A DNA stretch of 10,162 bases from Spirochaeta sp. (lineage in GTDB: Bacteria; Spirochaetota; Spirochaetia; DSM-27196; Alkalispirochaetaceae). Every line of letters begins with the position of its first letter. Within the stretch, counting starts at the first letter, position 1. This document shows positions 1-6,444 of the stretch, piece after piece. The notes under the pieces were generated by a model. The model saw only the letters and a program-made list of their open reading frames with translations. It was not told the DNA's origin and searched no databases. The DNA lies in assembly GCA_027859055.1 (NCBI GenBank), contig JAQIBO010000394.1:1-10162 (forward strand), written 5' to 3'. A program made the position numbers and the translations under genes.

Positions 1-23
1 CGTTTGCAGCCGGTTCGGGAGAC

Positions 24-113
24 GACACCGACGCGTAACCGAATGCCGGGGAGCGGATCGACGTTTAACCAATCGACGAGGAGCCAATCGACGATGAGCC
101 AATCGACGAGGAG
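24..113 (+). repeat. 15-bp in-frame repeat array (pentapeptide units, PIDEE type) with two TAA codons
   Basis: Three near-identical 15-bp units (CCAATCGACGAGGAG, with one G-to-T variant in the middle copy) lie head to tail at 69-113 and read PIDEE-PIDDE-PIDEE in the frame of the downstream SPOR protein. The same 15-bp phase continues leftward in degenerate form: 54-68 reads RIDV-stop, 39-53 reads PNAGE and 24-38 reads DTDA-stop. Both TAA codons (36-38 and 66-68) fall on the fifth position of the unit, where the other units have Glu. The copies at 69-113 are clear. The leftward extension is my reading of weaker similarity. Confidence 0.7.
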
Positions 114-170
114 CCGACCTCCGTTGTCGACTCCGGCATAGACGAGGAAGACTTTGCCGGTGATGGTGCG

Positions 171-1169
171 GTGGTCGGAACGGGACCCTCCATAGCCGCC
201 ACACTTGACGACGCGACGAGGGGGCCGGACGTTTCAATGCCGCGGGTCAACCCGACGCCGCAACCGCCGCTGGCGGTGGCGCTTGTGTTGCCTCCTGCTG
301 TGGATCTGGAGGGCGACACCGGTTCACCGGCTCTCGCGGTGACGCCTCCCGTCGAGGGTGATCCCCTGGCGGAACGTCTGGCAGAAGTGGAAGCGGAATT
401 ACGGCGCGAGCAGATCGCCGCGGCGCCGTTGGAGACCGATGCAGCTCCGTTGCCGGAATTCGATCTGTCCGGGGCGATCATCGCGGATGCCGGCAGCGAA
501 GTGCCGGAACCGCCGAATCCGGTGAGCGTTACCGTTGAATTACCGATCGTTGAAGACCTCGAAGCACCGGAAGCGGTGGTGGTGGCGCCGGAACCGCGGG
601 AACTTGCAGCGGACGAAATCGCGCTGCCCCTCGTACCGGTTGAACGCGATACCCCGCAACCGACGCGTATACCCGATGATGCGATCGTTACGCTGAAACC
701 GGCAGACTACCGCAGTCCCGACCCGCCGCCGGAACCTCCGGAACCGGAAGAACCTGCCGAACCTGAGGCGGCGCCGGAAGTTGCCGAGGCCACCGACGAG
801 CCGGAACCGGAGCCGGAGCCGGAAGCCGAGCCAGAGCCGGAAGCGGTGGCCGCAGCGGTGGATGCGCCCGCAGCAACTGGAATTGACGACGAGCGGATGT
901 GGGCTCGCGCGAATCTTCCGCTGATCACCGCGCTTCGCGCCAACTCATCGTACGTCCAGGTGGCGGCGTTTTCAAACCCCCGCAGCGCCAAACAGACGAT
1001 CGATCGGCTTGGAGAGCGCTACCCCGTGGCAGTCCTGCCGCAGGACGGGAGCGAGAGTTCCGTGTACCGCATCTTTGTGGGCCCCCTGAACGAGGACGAA
1101 AAAGGGTCGGCGCTTTACACCGTGCGAAACCGCGGATTTCGCGACGCCTTTGTCCGGGACAATAAATAG
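171..1169 (+). CDS. SPOR-domain cell-envelope protein, N-terminus missing or interrupted
   Basis: The C-terminal ~73 residues (about 260-332, beginning SSYVQVAAFSNPRSA and containing VYRIFVGPL) match the SPOR fold, which binds glycan strands of peptidoglycan stripped of stem peptides, usually at division sites. Residues ~1-240 are low-complexity and rich in Pro, Glu, Ala and Val, with an EPEPEPEPEAEPEPE tract near residues 205-220, as expected of a linker crossing the periplasm. SPOR proteins are normally exported or anchored by an N-terminal membrane helix, but none is encoded here. GTG at 171 is the first possible initiator after the TAA at 66-68, and it lacks a well-placed Shine-Dalgarno. 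The frame upstream of 171 still looks coding (acidic PIDEE repeats), so the true start probably lies left of the window and the reading frame is interrupted by TAA at 36-38 and 66-68. It may be a pseudogene, a recently broken gene or a sequence error. The gene converges on fabZ. The SPOR call is firm, while intactness and start are not. Confidence 0.7.
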   Translation: MVGTGPSIAATLDDATRGPDVSMPRVNPTPQPPLAVALVLPPAVDLEGDTGSPALAVTPPVEGDPLAERLAEVEAELRREQIAAAPLETDAAPLPEFDLSGAIIADAGSEVPEPPNPVSVTVELPIVEDLEAPEAVVVAPEPRELAADEIALPLVPVERDTPQPTRIPDDAIVTLKPADYRSPDPPPEPPEPEEPAEPEAAPEVAEATDEPEPEPEPEAEPEPEAVAAAVDAPAATGIDDERMWARANLPLITALRANSSYVQVAAFSNPRSAKQTIDRLGERYPVAVLPQDGSESSVYRIFVGPLNEDEKGSALYTVRNRGFRDAFVRDNK

Positions 1170-1177
1170 TCCCGGAC
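1152..1177. terminator. Perfect 9-bp hairpin over the SPOR gene stop codon
   Basis: GTCCGGGAC and GTCCCGGAC form a perfect inverted repeat around the 8-nt loop AATAAATA. The TAG stop (1167-1169) begins in the loop and ends in the right arm. It sits between convergent genes, so a bidirectional transcription-end or RNA 3'-end structure is plausible. There is no T-run on either side, so it is not a classic intrinsic terminator. Confidence 0.45.
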
Positions 1178-1227
1178 GGCCTCGCCGGTGAGACACCGCA
1201 TCCGTTTCAGTACCGGTTCCGCCTCGC

Positions 1228-1647
1228 CTATTCCGGGGCATCCCCCACGAGACACATCCACTCCGCCTCACAGGCAACCTCGTCTCCAACCAGGGCGCGG
1301 CCTTTCTGTTTCAGCATGCGCGGGCTGATCCGCAGGTTCTCCACCTCCATCCGTACCGTATCGCCGGGGCGTACCTGACGGCGCAGTTTGACGTTGTTCA
1401 CCGAGGCGAGAAAAAACAGCTTGTCACCGAGGACGCCGCTGTGTTTCACCCCGGCGCCGCCGCATTGGGCCAGGCTCTCCACCAGAATAACGCCGGGCAC
1501 AACGGCGTAGTCGGGAAAATGACCCTGGAAAAACGGTTCCTCCGGATTAAACGTTCTGACACCAACGATCCGTTCATCCGAGACTTCGAGAAGATCGTCC
1601 ACAAACAGGAACGGATCACGATGCGGTAGTAGTTCTTTTACATTCAT
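1228..1647 (-). CDS. fabZ: 3-hydroxyacyl-ACP dehydratase FabZ
   Basis: This 139-residue protein is close to the usual FabZ length. It dehydrates 3-hydroxyacyl-ACP to trans-2-enoyl-ACP in the type II fatty-acid elongation cycle in the cytoplasm. The N-terminal LLPHRDPFLFVD motif is typical. The active-site region reads GHFPDYAVVPGVILVESLAQ, giving catalytic His43 and Glu57. Glu rather than Asp at that position fits FabZ and not the FabA isomerase. The family's usual MPGV is VPGV here, a conservative change. Start ATG at 1647 gives the expected N-terminus. There is no Shine-Dalgarno upstream, and a -10-like TATTAT ends only 6 nt before the ATG, so a leaderless mRNA is possible. The gene is divergent from accBCDA, which supplies malonyl-CoA to the same pathway, so co-regulation is likely. 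It ends with TAG at 1228-1230 and converges on the SPOR gene. Confidence 0.95.
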   Translation of the reverse strand: MNVKELLPHRDPFLFVDDLLEVSDERIVGVRTFNPEEPFFQGHFPDYAVVPGVILVESLAQCGGAGVKHSGVLGDKLFFLASVNNVKLRRQVRPGDTVRMEVENLRISPRMLKQKGRALVGDEVACEAEWMCLVGDAPE

Positions 1648-1653
1648 GGGACC

Positions 1654-1682
1654 ATAATAGAACGCTCTTCGAGCTGCGACAA
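1654..1682 (-). promoter_or_regulatory. Predicted sigma-70-type promoter of fabZ, leaderless layout
   Basis: On the minus strand TTGTCG (1677-1682), a 17-nt spacer and TATTAT (1654-1659) match the -35/-10 consensus at 4/6 and 5/6 with ideal spacing. Initiation about 7 nt after the -10 box would fall on or next to the A of the fabZ ATG at 1647. Confidence 0.5.
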
Positions 1683-1689
1683 GTTGTCG
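1677..1689. promoter_or_regulatory. 13-bp perfect palindrome, candidate operator between fabZ and accB
   Basis: CGACAA-G-TTGTCG is a perfect odd-centred palindrome in the divergent fabZ/accB region. It covers the predicted fabZ -35 box and ends 16 nt before the predicted accB -35. Its position would let one dimeric repressor control both transcripts. I do not recognise it as the site of a named fatty-acid regulator such as FapR, FadR or FabR. Confidence 0.4.
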
Positions 1690-1705
1690 GTCCGCGACCG
1701 CTTAT

Positions 1706-1735
1706 TTGACTTTGGTTACCCCGGCGTGATAGCTT
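1706..1735 (+). promoter_or_regulatory. Predicted promoter of accBCDA
   Basis: TTGACT (1706-1711, 5/6 to consensus) is followed after 18 nt by the weak -10 TAGCTT (1730-1735). A TG one base before the -10 box (TGATAGCTT) suggests an extended -10 promoter. The start site would be near 1742, leaving a ~23-nt leader that contains the accB Shine-Dalgarno GGAGGGAG (1751-1758). Confidence 0.45.
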
Positions 1736-1764
1736 CAGACGGCAAACGATGGAGGGAGTCCACC

Positions 1765-2310
1765 ATGACATTTGAAGAAATCAAGAAATTGATGAAACAA
1801 TTTGACGATAGTTCTCTCAGCGAGCTCCGGTACGAACAGGACGGGGCGTCGTTGACGTTGAAAAAGGCCGACGAATCTCACCCGGTCTATACCCAGCCGA
1901 TGATGGTTCATCCCCACGCGATGCCCGTTGCCGGTACCACTCCGATGGCGATGCCCGTTGGGGATCCCGCTGCGACCGGCGTGACCGGGCAGACGGCCGA
2001 TCCGGGTACCGTGCCCGCAGGTGCTCCGCAAAGCGGCGCCGAATCCGACGCGACCCAACTGGCGCCCGGCGTGGAGGTGATCACCTCACCGATCGTCGGC
2101 ACGTTTTATCGCTCTCCGTCGCCGGACTCTCCGCCGTTCTGCCAGGAAGAATCGGTTGTGGAAAAGGGCAAGCCCATCTGCATCATCGAGGCGATGAAGG
2201 TCATGAACGAGCTGGAAGCGGAGTTCACGATGGAAATCGTTGCGTTCAAGCTGAACAACGGTGACATGGTGGAGTACGGGACGCCGATCGTTGAGGTCCG
2301 TCGAGTATGA
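1765..2310 (+). CDS. accB: Acetyl-CoA carboxylase biotin carboxyl carrier protein
   Basis: This 181-residue subunit carries covalently bound biotin between the carboxylase (AccC) and carboxyltransferase (AccDA) sites. The C-terminal biotinyl domain starts near SPIVGTFYRSPSPDSPPF, which keeps the 'thumb' segment characteristic of AccB, and continues to EAMKVMNE, where Lys145 is the biotinylated residue. Residues 1-35 are the helical N-terminal part (MTFEEIKKLMKQF). Residues ~36-105 form a Pro/Ala/Met-rich flexible linker with a small duplication. I chose ATG 1765 because GGAGGGAG lies 6 nt upstream and the protein then starts as the family does. An in-frame GTG at 1684 would add 27 unfamiliar residues and overlap the promoter. 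The TGA stop overlaps the accC start (ATGA), indicating translational coupling. It is the first gene of the accBCDA operon. Confidence 0.95.
   Translation: MTFEEIKKLMKQFDDSSLSELRYEQDGASLTLKKADESHPVYTQPMMVHPHAMPVAGTTPMAMPVGDPAATGVTGQTADPGTVPAGAPQSGAESDATQLAPGVEVITSPIVGTFYRSPSPDSPPFCQEESVVEKGKPICIIEAMKVMNELEAEFTMEIVAFKLNNGDMVEYGTPIVEVRRV
1918..1960 (+). repeat. 13-bp direct repeat in the accB linker
   Basis: GCGATGCCCGTTG occurs at 1918-1930 and 1948-1960, exactly 30 nt apart and therefore in frame. Each copy encodes AMPV. It probably reflects a small duplication in the unstructured Met/Pro-rich linker of AccB. Confidence 0.7.
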
Positions 2311-3632
2311 TCTCCTCGATCCTCATCGCAAATCGGGGTGAGATCGCCGTACGAATCGTGCGCGCGTGTCGCGAGATGGGGATTCAAAGCGTCGTTGCCT
2401 ATTCCGACGCCGACCGCCACTCTCTTGCGGTACACATGGCCGACGATGCGGTGTGCATCGGGCCTCCGGCCGCGACCGACAGCTATCTCAACATACCGAA
2501 TCTCGTCTCCGCCGCAATCGTTCGCCATTGCGACGCGATCCATCCGGGGGTCGGCTTTCTCAGTGAAAGCGCCCGCTTTGCAAAGGAAGTAACCGACGCA
2601 GGGCTCATCTTTATCGGCCCCCCTTCGGAGACGATCTCGATGCTGGGCGACAAAGTTGTTGCTAAGCAGACGGCGATCAAACACGGCGTACCGGTCATAC
2701 CGGGAAGTGCCGGCAGCGTCTCCGAGATCAGCGGCGCCGCTGCGGCTGCCGAAGAGATCGGGTACCCGGTGATCGTGAAGGCCGCCGCCGGCGGCGGCGG
2801 GAAAGGGATGCGTATCTGTCGGCGTCCGGAAGACCTTGCGGGTATTCTCCAGATCGCCTCGGGAGAGGCGGAAAAATCGTTTTCCGACGGTACCGTCTAT
2901 CTTGAAAAATACCTCACCAGTCCGCGTCACGTGGAGCTGCAGGTGCTGGCGGACTCGTTTGGCACGGTGGTCCATCTTGGCGAGCGGGACTGTTCCGTTC
3001 AGGAAAATCACCAGAAACTGGTGGAAGAAAGTCCGTCAACCGCCGTCGGCGATGACCTGCGAGCACGCATGGGCGAGGACGCGATCCGCATGTTTTCCGC
3101 GCTGGACTACGTCGGCGCCGGAACGATCGAATTTCTGGTCGAGGACGGAAAACACTACTTCATGGAAGTAAACGCCCGGGTCCAGGTGGAGCATCCGGTC
3201 ACAGAGCTGGTGACCGGGGTTGATATCATCGCGGAGCAGATCCGCGCTGCCGCGGGGGAACCGCTGCGAATAACCCAGGAGGATATCCTGCTCCGGGGAT
3301 ACGCCCTCGAGTGCCGAATCAACGCCCAGGCGCCCGGGAAAGTGACCCATTACTATCCCCCCGGCGGGTTTGGCGTGCGCGTGGACAGTTTCCTGCACAT
3401 CGGAGCGGTGGTACCGCCGTTCTACGATTCCCTCGTTGCCAAGCTGATCGTGTTTGGCCGCGACCGGGAGGAAGGGCTTGCCCGCATGGATCGGGCGCTG
3501 TCGGAATTCGAGATTGAAGGAATTCCCACCAATATGGAACGTCAGCGGCAGATCATCAACAGCCGGGTGTTCCAGAGCGGAGTGTTCGGGACGGATGCGC
3601 TCGAATACATCAAGAAGGAGATCGGTGTATGA
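2307..3632 (+). CDS. accC: Acetyl-CoA carboxylase, biotin carboxylase subunit
   Basis: This ATP-grasp enzyme uses ATP and bicarbonate to carboxylate the biotin on AccB. It has 441 residues against ~449 in E. coli. The N-terminal domain begins ILIANRGEIAVRIVRACRE. The ATP lid loop GGGGKGM is at residues 162-168. ERDCSVQENHQK follows near residue 230. The catalytic block MEVNARVQVEHPVTE spans 286-300, with Glu287, Asn289, Arg291 and Glu295 matching E. coli Glu288, Asn290, Arg292 and Glu296. Arg337 in ECRINA matches E. coli Arg338. All catalytic residues I can check are present. The loop after RINA is about seven residues shorter than in E. coli. Start ATG 2307 overlaps the accB stop by 4 nt and the TGA stop overlaps accD in the same way, so the genes are probably translationally coupled. 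Pyruvate and propionyl-CoA carboxylase subunits share this domain, but the accD and accA neighbours settle the assignment. Confidence 0.96.
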   Translation: MISSILIANRGEIAVRIVRACREMGIQSVVAYSDADRHSLAVHMADDAVCIGPPAATDSYLNIPNLVSAAIVRHCDAIHPGVGFLSESARFAKEVTDAGLIFIGPPSETISMLGDKVVAKQTAIKHGVPVIPGSAGSVSEISGAAAAAEEIGYPVIVKAAAGGGGKGMRICRRPEDLAGILQIASGEAEKSFSDGTVYLEKYLTSPRHVELQVLADSFGTVVHLGERDCSVQENHQKLVEESPSTAVGDDLRARMGEDAIRMFSALDYVGAGTIEFLVEDGKHYFMEVNARVQVEHPVTELVTGVDIIAEQIRAAAGEPLRITQEDILLRGYALECRINAQAPGKVTHYYPPGGFGVRVDSFLHIGAVVPPFYDSLVAKLIVFGRDREEGLARMDRALSEFEIEGIPTNMERQRQIINSRVFQSGVFGTDALEYIKKEIGV

Positions 3633-4510
3633 GTCGGCCCATTCCACTCCAAAGGATTCTGCGGCGTTTTTTACCGGACAAAATCCATTCAAGACGACGA
3701 ACCCCGCAACTGGATGATCGGAAATTTGTTGCCGCAAAACACAGTTGTCCTTCCTGTAATCGTCACGTTGAAGAGCAGGAGCTGGCGCTCAACCTCTTTG
3801 TGTGCCCCCATTGCGGGCACCATTACCGCATCAGCGCCCTGGAACGGATTCGGACACTCATGGACGGCGGCGAGATCAGCGAAATCTCGGGGGATGTCAC
3901 ACCGCGCAATCCGATCGACTTTCCCGGGTACGACGAAAAGATCGTCGAGGCCCAATCGAAAACCGGTGTTGATGAAGCGGTAACCACCGGCGTCGGCCGG
4001 ATCGAGGGGCGGGATCTCGTGTGCGCGATCATGTCGTTTACCTTTCTCGGAGGCAGCATGGGATCGGTGGTGGGAGAACGGATTGCCCGGGCGATCATGT
4101 ACGCCGCCGACAGGGATTTGCCGTGCGTAATTTTCACCGCCAGTGGCGGCGCCCGTATGCAGGAGGGGATATACAGCCTGATGCAGATGGCCAAAACGAG
4201 TCATGCCGCGGGATTGCTTGCTGAGGCGGGGAGACCGCTGTTTGTGGTTTTGACCGACCCGACCACCGGGGGCGTTACCGCGTCGTTTTCAATGCTGGGT
4301 GATGTTACGCTTGCGGAACCCAACGCGCTGATCGGATTCGCCGGACCGCGGGTAATCGAGGGAACGATCCGGCAGAAGCTCCCGCCGGGCTTCCAGCGGG
4401 CGGAGTTTCAGCAGGAAAAAGGATTCGTGGATGCGGTTGTTCCGCGGAGCGATCTGCGAAGTACCCTGGCGTATCTGATCGATACACACAGCACGGGGAG
4501 TGGCCGATGA
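3629..4510 (+). CDS. accD: Acetyl-CoA carboxylase carboxyltransferase subunit beta
   Basis: Beta subunit of the alpha2-beta2 carboxyltransferase that moves CO2 from carboxybiotin to acetyl-CoA, giving malonyl-CoA. The 293 residues compare with 304 in E. coli. An N-terminal Zn ribbon has Cys40, Cys43, Cys59 and Cys62 (CPSC and CPHC). The crotonase-like core shows GGSMGSVVGER, SGGARMQEG (from Ser172), DPTTGGVTASFSMLGD and IGFAGPRVIEGTIRQKLPPG, all diagnostic for AccD. The tail is shorter than in E. coli. The first ~30 residues are basic (Arg-rich), as in many AccD proteins. Start ATG 3629 overlaps the accC TGA, and the stop overlaps accA, both as ATGA. The zinc ribbon rules out AccA or a propionyl-CoA carboxylase. 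Confidence 0.96.
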   Translation: MSRPIPLQRILRRFLPDKIHSRRRTPQLDDRKFVAAKHSCPSCNRHVEEQELALNLFVCPHCGHHYRISALERIRTLMDGGEISEISGDVTPRNPIDFPGYDEKIVEAQSKTGVDEAVTTGVGRIEGRDLVCAIMSFTFLGGSMGSVVGERIARAIMYAADRDLPCVIFTASGGARMQEGIYSLMQMAKTSHAAGLLAEAGRPLFVVLTDPTTGGVTASFSMLGDVTLAEPNALIGFAGPRVIEGTIRQKLPPGFQRAEFQQEKGFVDAVVPRSDLRSTLAYLIDTHSTGSGR

Positions 4511-5478
4511 AGTCCGACGAACTACGAGGAAAGCTGCAGGAGCTTCAGGAGCTTGCCCTCCGCGAAAATATCGATATCGGTGCGGATATTGACCGTCTGA
4601 ACCGAAAACTGGCGACCGGAGATGAAACGGCGTGGCAGCGCGTGGAGCTCGCGCGCCACCAGGAACGGCCGACGACGCTGGATATGATCCGGCTGATGAG
4701 TGAGCGGTTTATCGAACTCCACGGTGATCGCGCCTACGGTGACGACCCGGCCCTCGTCGGTGGGATCGCGACGATCCGCGGCGTCAATTTCACCTTTCTC
4801 GGCCACCAGAAGGGCCGCAATATGAAAGAGAATCTTCGGCGCAACTACGGAATGGCGCATCCCGAGGGGTACCGGAAGGCGCTGCGTCTTGCCCAACAGG
4901 CTGAGCGGTTTGGCCGGCCGATTCTGACGCTGATCGATACGCCGGGGGCGTTCCCGGGGCTGGCGGCAGAGGAGCGCGGCATCGGTGAGGCGATCGCTCG
5001 CAACCTGCGAGATTTCTCCACCCTGCGAACCCCGATCATCTGCGTGATAATCGGTGAAGGCGGATCCGGGGGTGCTTTGGGGATCGGCGTTGGCGATCGG
5101 GTGTATATGCTCGAAAACACCGTCTATTCCGTTATATCGCCGGAGGGGTTTGCCTCAATCCTGCTGCGGGATGCAAAAAAGGCGCGCCAGGCGGCGGGGC
5201 TGATGAAAATGACCGCGCCTGACCTTCGGGATTTCCGCATTATCGACGGCATCCTCGCGGAGCCCGGCGCCGGCGCTCACACCGACCATCAGGCGATCGC
5301 CGCGACGGTGCGACAGCAGGTCCTTCGCGCCTACGACGAGCTGTCCAAAAAGCGGGTCGACCAGCTGCTGCGTGAACGGAGCGCCCGGTTGCTTTCCCTC
5401 GGTGACTACCGGGCAGGGGAGGAGACAGTCTCCCGCGGGTTGTTTGCGCGGCTCTTTTCCGGGCGTCGCGGCGGTTGA
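4507..5478 (+). CDS. accA: Acetyl-CoA carboxylase carboxyltransferase subunit alpha
   Basis: Alpha subunit of carboxyltransferase, pairing with AccD. The 323 residues match the ~319 of E. coli. Visible signatures are GHQKGRN, GMAHPEGYRKALRL, IDTPGAFPGLAAEERG, GEGGSGGALGI (from Gly183) and YSVISPEGFASILL. The last is SILL where many homologues have Trp in place of the second Leu. The N-terminal ~60 residues form the expected helical segment. The C-terminal ~40 residues are Arg-rich and less conserved. The ATG at 4507 overlaps the accD stop by 4 nt. This is the last gene of the operon, and its TGA lies in the loop of a GC-rich hairpin facing the convergent ccdA. Grouping all four acc genes in one operon differs from E. 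coli, where accBC is separate from accA and accD. Confidence 0.96.
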   Translation: MKSDELRGKLQELQELALRENIDIGADIDRLNRKLATGDETAWQRVELARHQERPTTLDMIRLMSERFIELHGDRAYGDDPALVGGIATIRGVNFTFLGHQKGRNMKENLRRNYGMAHPEGYRKALRLAQQAERFGRPILTLIDTPGAFPGLAAEERGIGEAIARNLRDFSTLRTPIICVIIGEGGSGGALGIGVGDRVYMLENTVYSVISPEGFASILLRDAKKARQAAGLMKMTAPDLRDFRIIDGILAEPGAGAHTDHQAIAATVRQQVLRAYDELSKKRVDQLLRERSARLLSLGDYRAGEETVSRGLFARLFSGRRGG

Positions 5479-5492
5479 CCGGGAGCCGCCGC
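5468..5492. terminator. GC-rich hairpin over the accA stop codon
   Basis: GCGGCGG (5468-5474) and CCGCCGC (5486-5492) form a perfect 7-bp stem around an 11-nt loop holding the accA TGA. It lies in the 21-nt gap and gene end between convergent accA and ccdA. No T-run follows on either strand, so the terminator call is tentative. Confidence 0.35.
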
Positions 5493-5499
5493 CGGCTCG

Positions 5500-6444
5500 C
5501 TAAACTCCCTGATACGCCAGCCAGGCGGCGATCACGGCGGCAAGGTCGATAAGACCGGCGATCTGAGCGACGCCGACGGCAATGAGCGCGACCGCAACGG
5601 TGGACCCCACCGGGCGGAGAAGCGGTCTGCGCCGGACGAGTCTGACAACCGGGTGTACCAGCCCCAGCAACACGGTAGCCCCGCCAAGCAGGAGTCGGGC
5701 ACGGTCCGGGTTGGCCTCGCTCCATCCGCGCAGCTGATACGCGGTAGCAGATAGAAACCCGTTCAGCTGCTGAAAGCGCCCCACCGCGATGAGTACACCG
5801 ATAAGTATCAAAAAGAGGCCGCTCACCGTCTTTATCAGCGGGAAGTAGCGTTTAATCCGCTGTATTGAGCGCGATACCCGGGTAAACGCGGCCCCCGCAA
5901 GCAGGAAGGGCAGGCCAAGCCCGGCGGAATACACCGCCAGGAGAAGCGCCGCCCGACCGGTCCCGCCCTGACTTCCGGCGAGCAGCAGAATTGACGCGAG
6001 AATCGGACCGATACACGGGCTCCAGCCGGCACCAAACGCCATGCCCACAACAACCGCCCCCGCGGCGTTTGCAGGACGCTTGCTCACTTGCATCCGCCGT
6101 TCAAGGTTCAGACCGGAAAACACGTCAAACATCACGTTGAAACCGAGAAGGATTACGATGACACCGGCACCGAGATTGATCCAACGGGACGCTCCGGAAA
6201 AGAGCATCGCCGGCCCGGCAAACAGAATACCCAGGACGACAAACACGATGGAAAAACCGAGCACAAAAAACGCCGTCCGCACCATGATGACGCTGCGGGC
6301 AACTCCGTGTCGTTCCGACAGCTCCTGGAAGCTGACACCACTGACAAACGACAGGTAACTCGGTATCAACGGGAGGACGCACGGAGACAGGAACGAGAGC
6401 AGGCCCGCGACAAACGCAAGAACAAGGTTGATGTCGGCGGTCAT
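5500..6444 (-). CDS. ccdA: CcdA-type thiol:disulfide electron transporter (membrane)
   Basis: This polytopic inner-membrane protein is expected to pass electrons from cytoplasmic thioredoxin to an exported thioredoxin-like partner. The first helix contains SFLSPCVLPLIPSYLSFVSG with Cys22, and the pseudo-repeat carries GAGWSPCIGPILASIL with Cys144. These two cysteines in SPC-x-x-P contexts are the redox pair of the CcdA/DsbD-beta family. At 314 residues it is longer than the usual ~220-240, with ~70 extra C-terminal residues containing about two more hydrophobic segments after an Arg-rich stretch (VRRRPLLRP). Start ATG 6444 overlaps the upstream thioredoxin stop by 4 nt (ATGA), so the two are probably translated together. 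The neighbour supplies the natural partner. Whether the target is cytochrome c maturation or general disulfide reduction cannot be told, because no other cytochrome c maturation gene is in view. Confidence 0.9.
   Translation of the reverse strand: MTADINLVLAFVAGLLSFLSPCVLPLIPSYLSFVSGVSFQELSERHGVARSVIMVRTAFFVLGFSIVFVVLGILFAGPAMLFSGASRWINLGAGVIVILLGFNVMFDVFSGLNLERRMQVSKRPANAAGAVVVGMAFGAGWSPCIGPILASILLLAGSQGGTGRAALLLAVYSAGLGLPFLLAGAAFTRVSRSIQRIKRYFPLIKTVSGLFLILIGVLIAVGRFQQLNGFLSATAYQLRGWSEANPDRARLLLGGATVLLGLVHPVVRLVRRRPLLRPVGSTVAVALIAVGVAQIAGLIDLAAVIAAWLAYQGV

Noticed and set aside
65..481. Minus-strand frame with GSSSIG repeats
   Set aside because: The repeats are the complement of the PIDEE array in the SPOR gene frame. 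Nothing else supports a gene.
1684..1764. GTG 1684 as the accB start
   Set aside because: It would add 27 unfamiliar residues through the promoter region, whereas ATG 1765 has a strong Shine-Dalgarno.
2106..3011. 301-codon open frame on the minus strand across accB/accC
   Set aside because: It is fully antisense to two certain genes, is rich in Arg/His/Asp as expected of a shadow frame, and shows no recognisable motif or start signal.
3036..3737. 233-codon minus-strand frame across accC/accD
   Set aside because: Antisense shadow of conserved acc coding sequence with no family resemblance.
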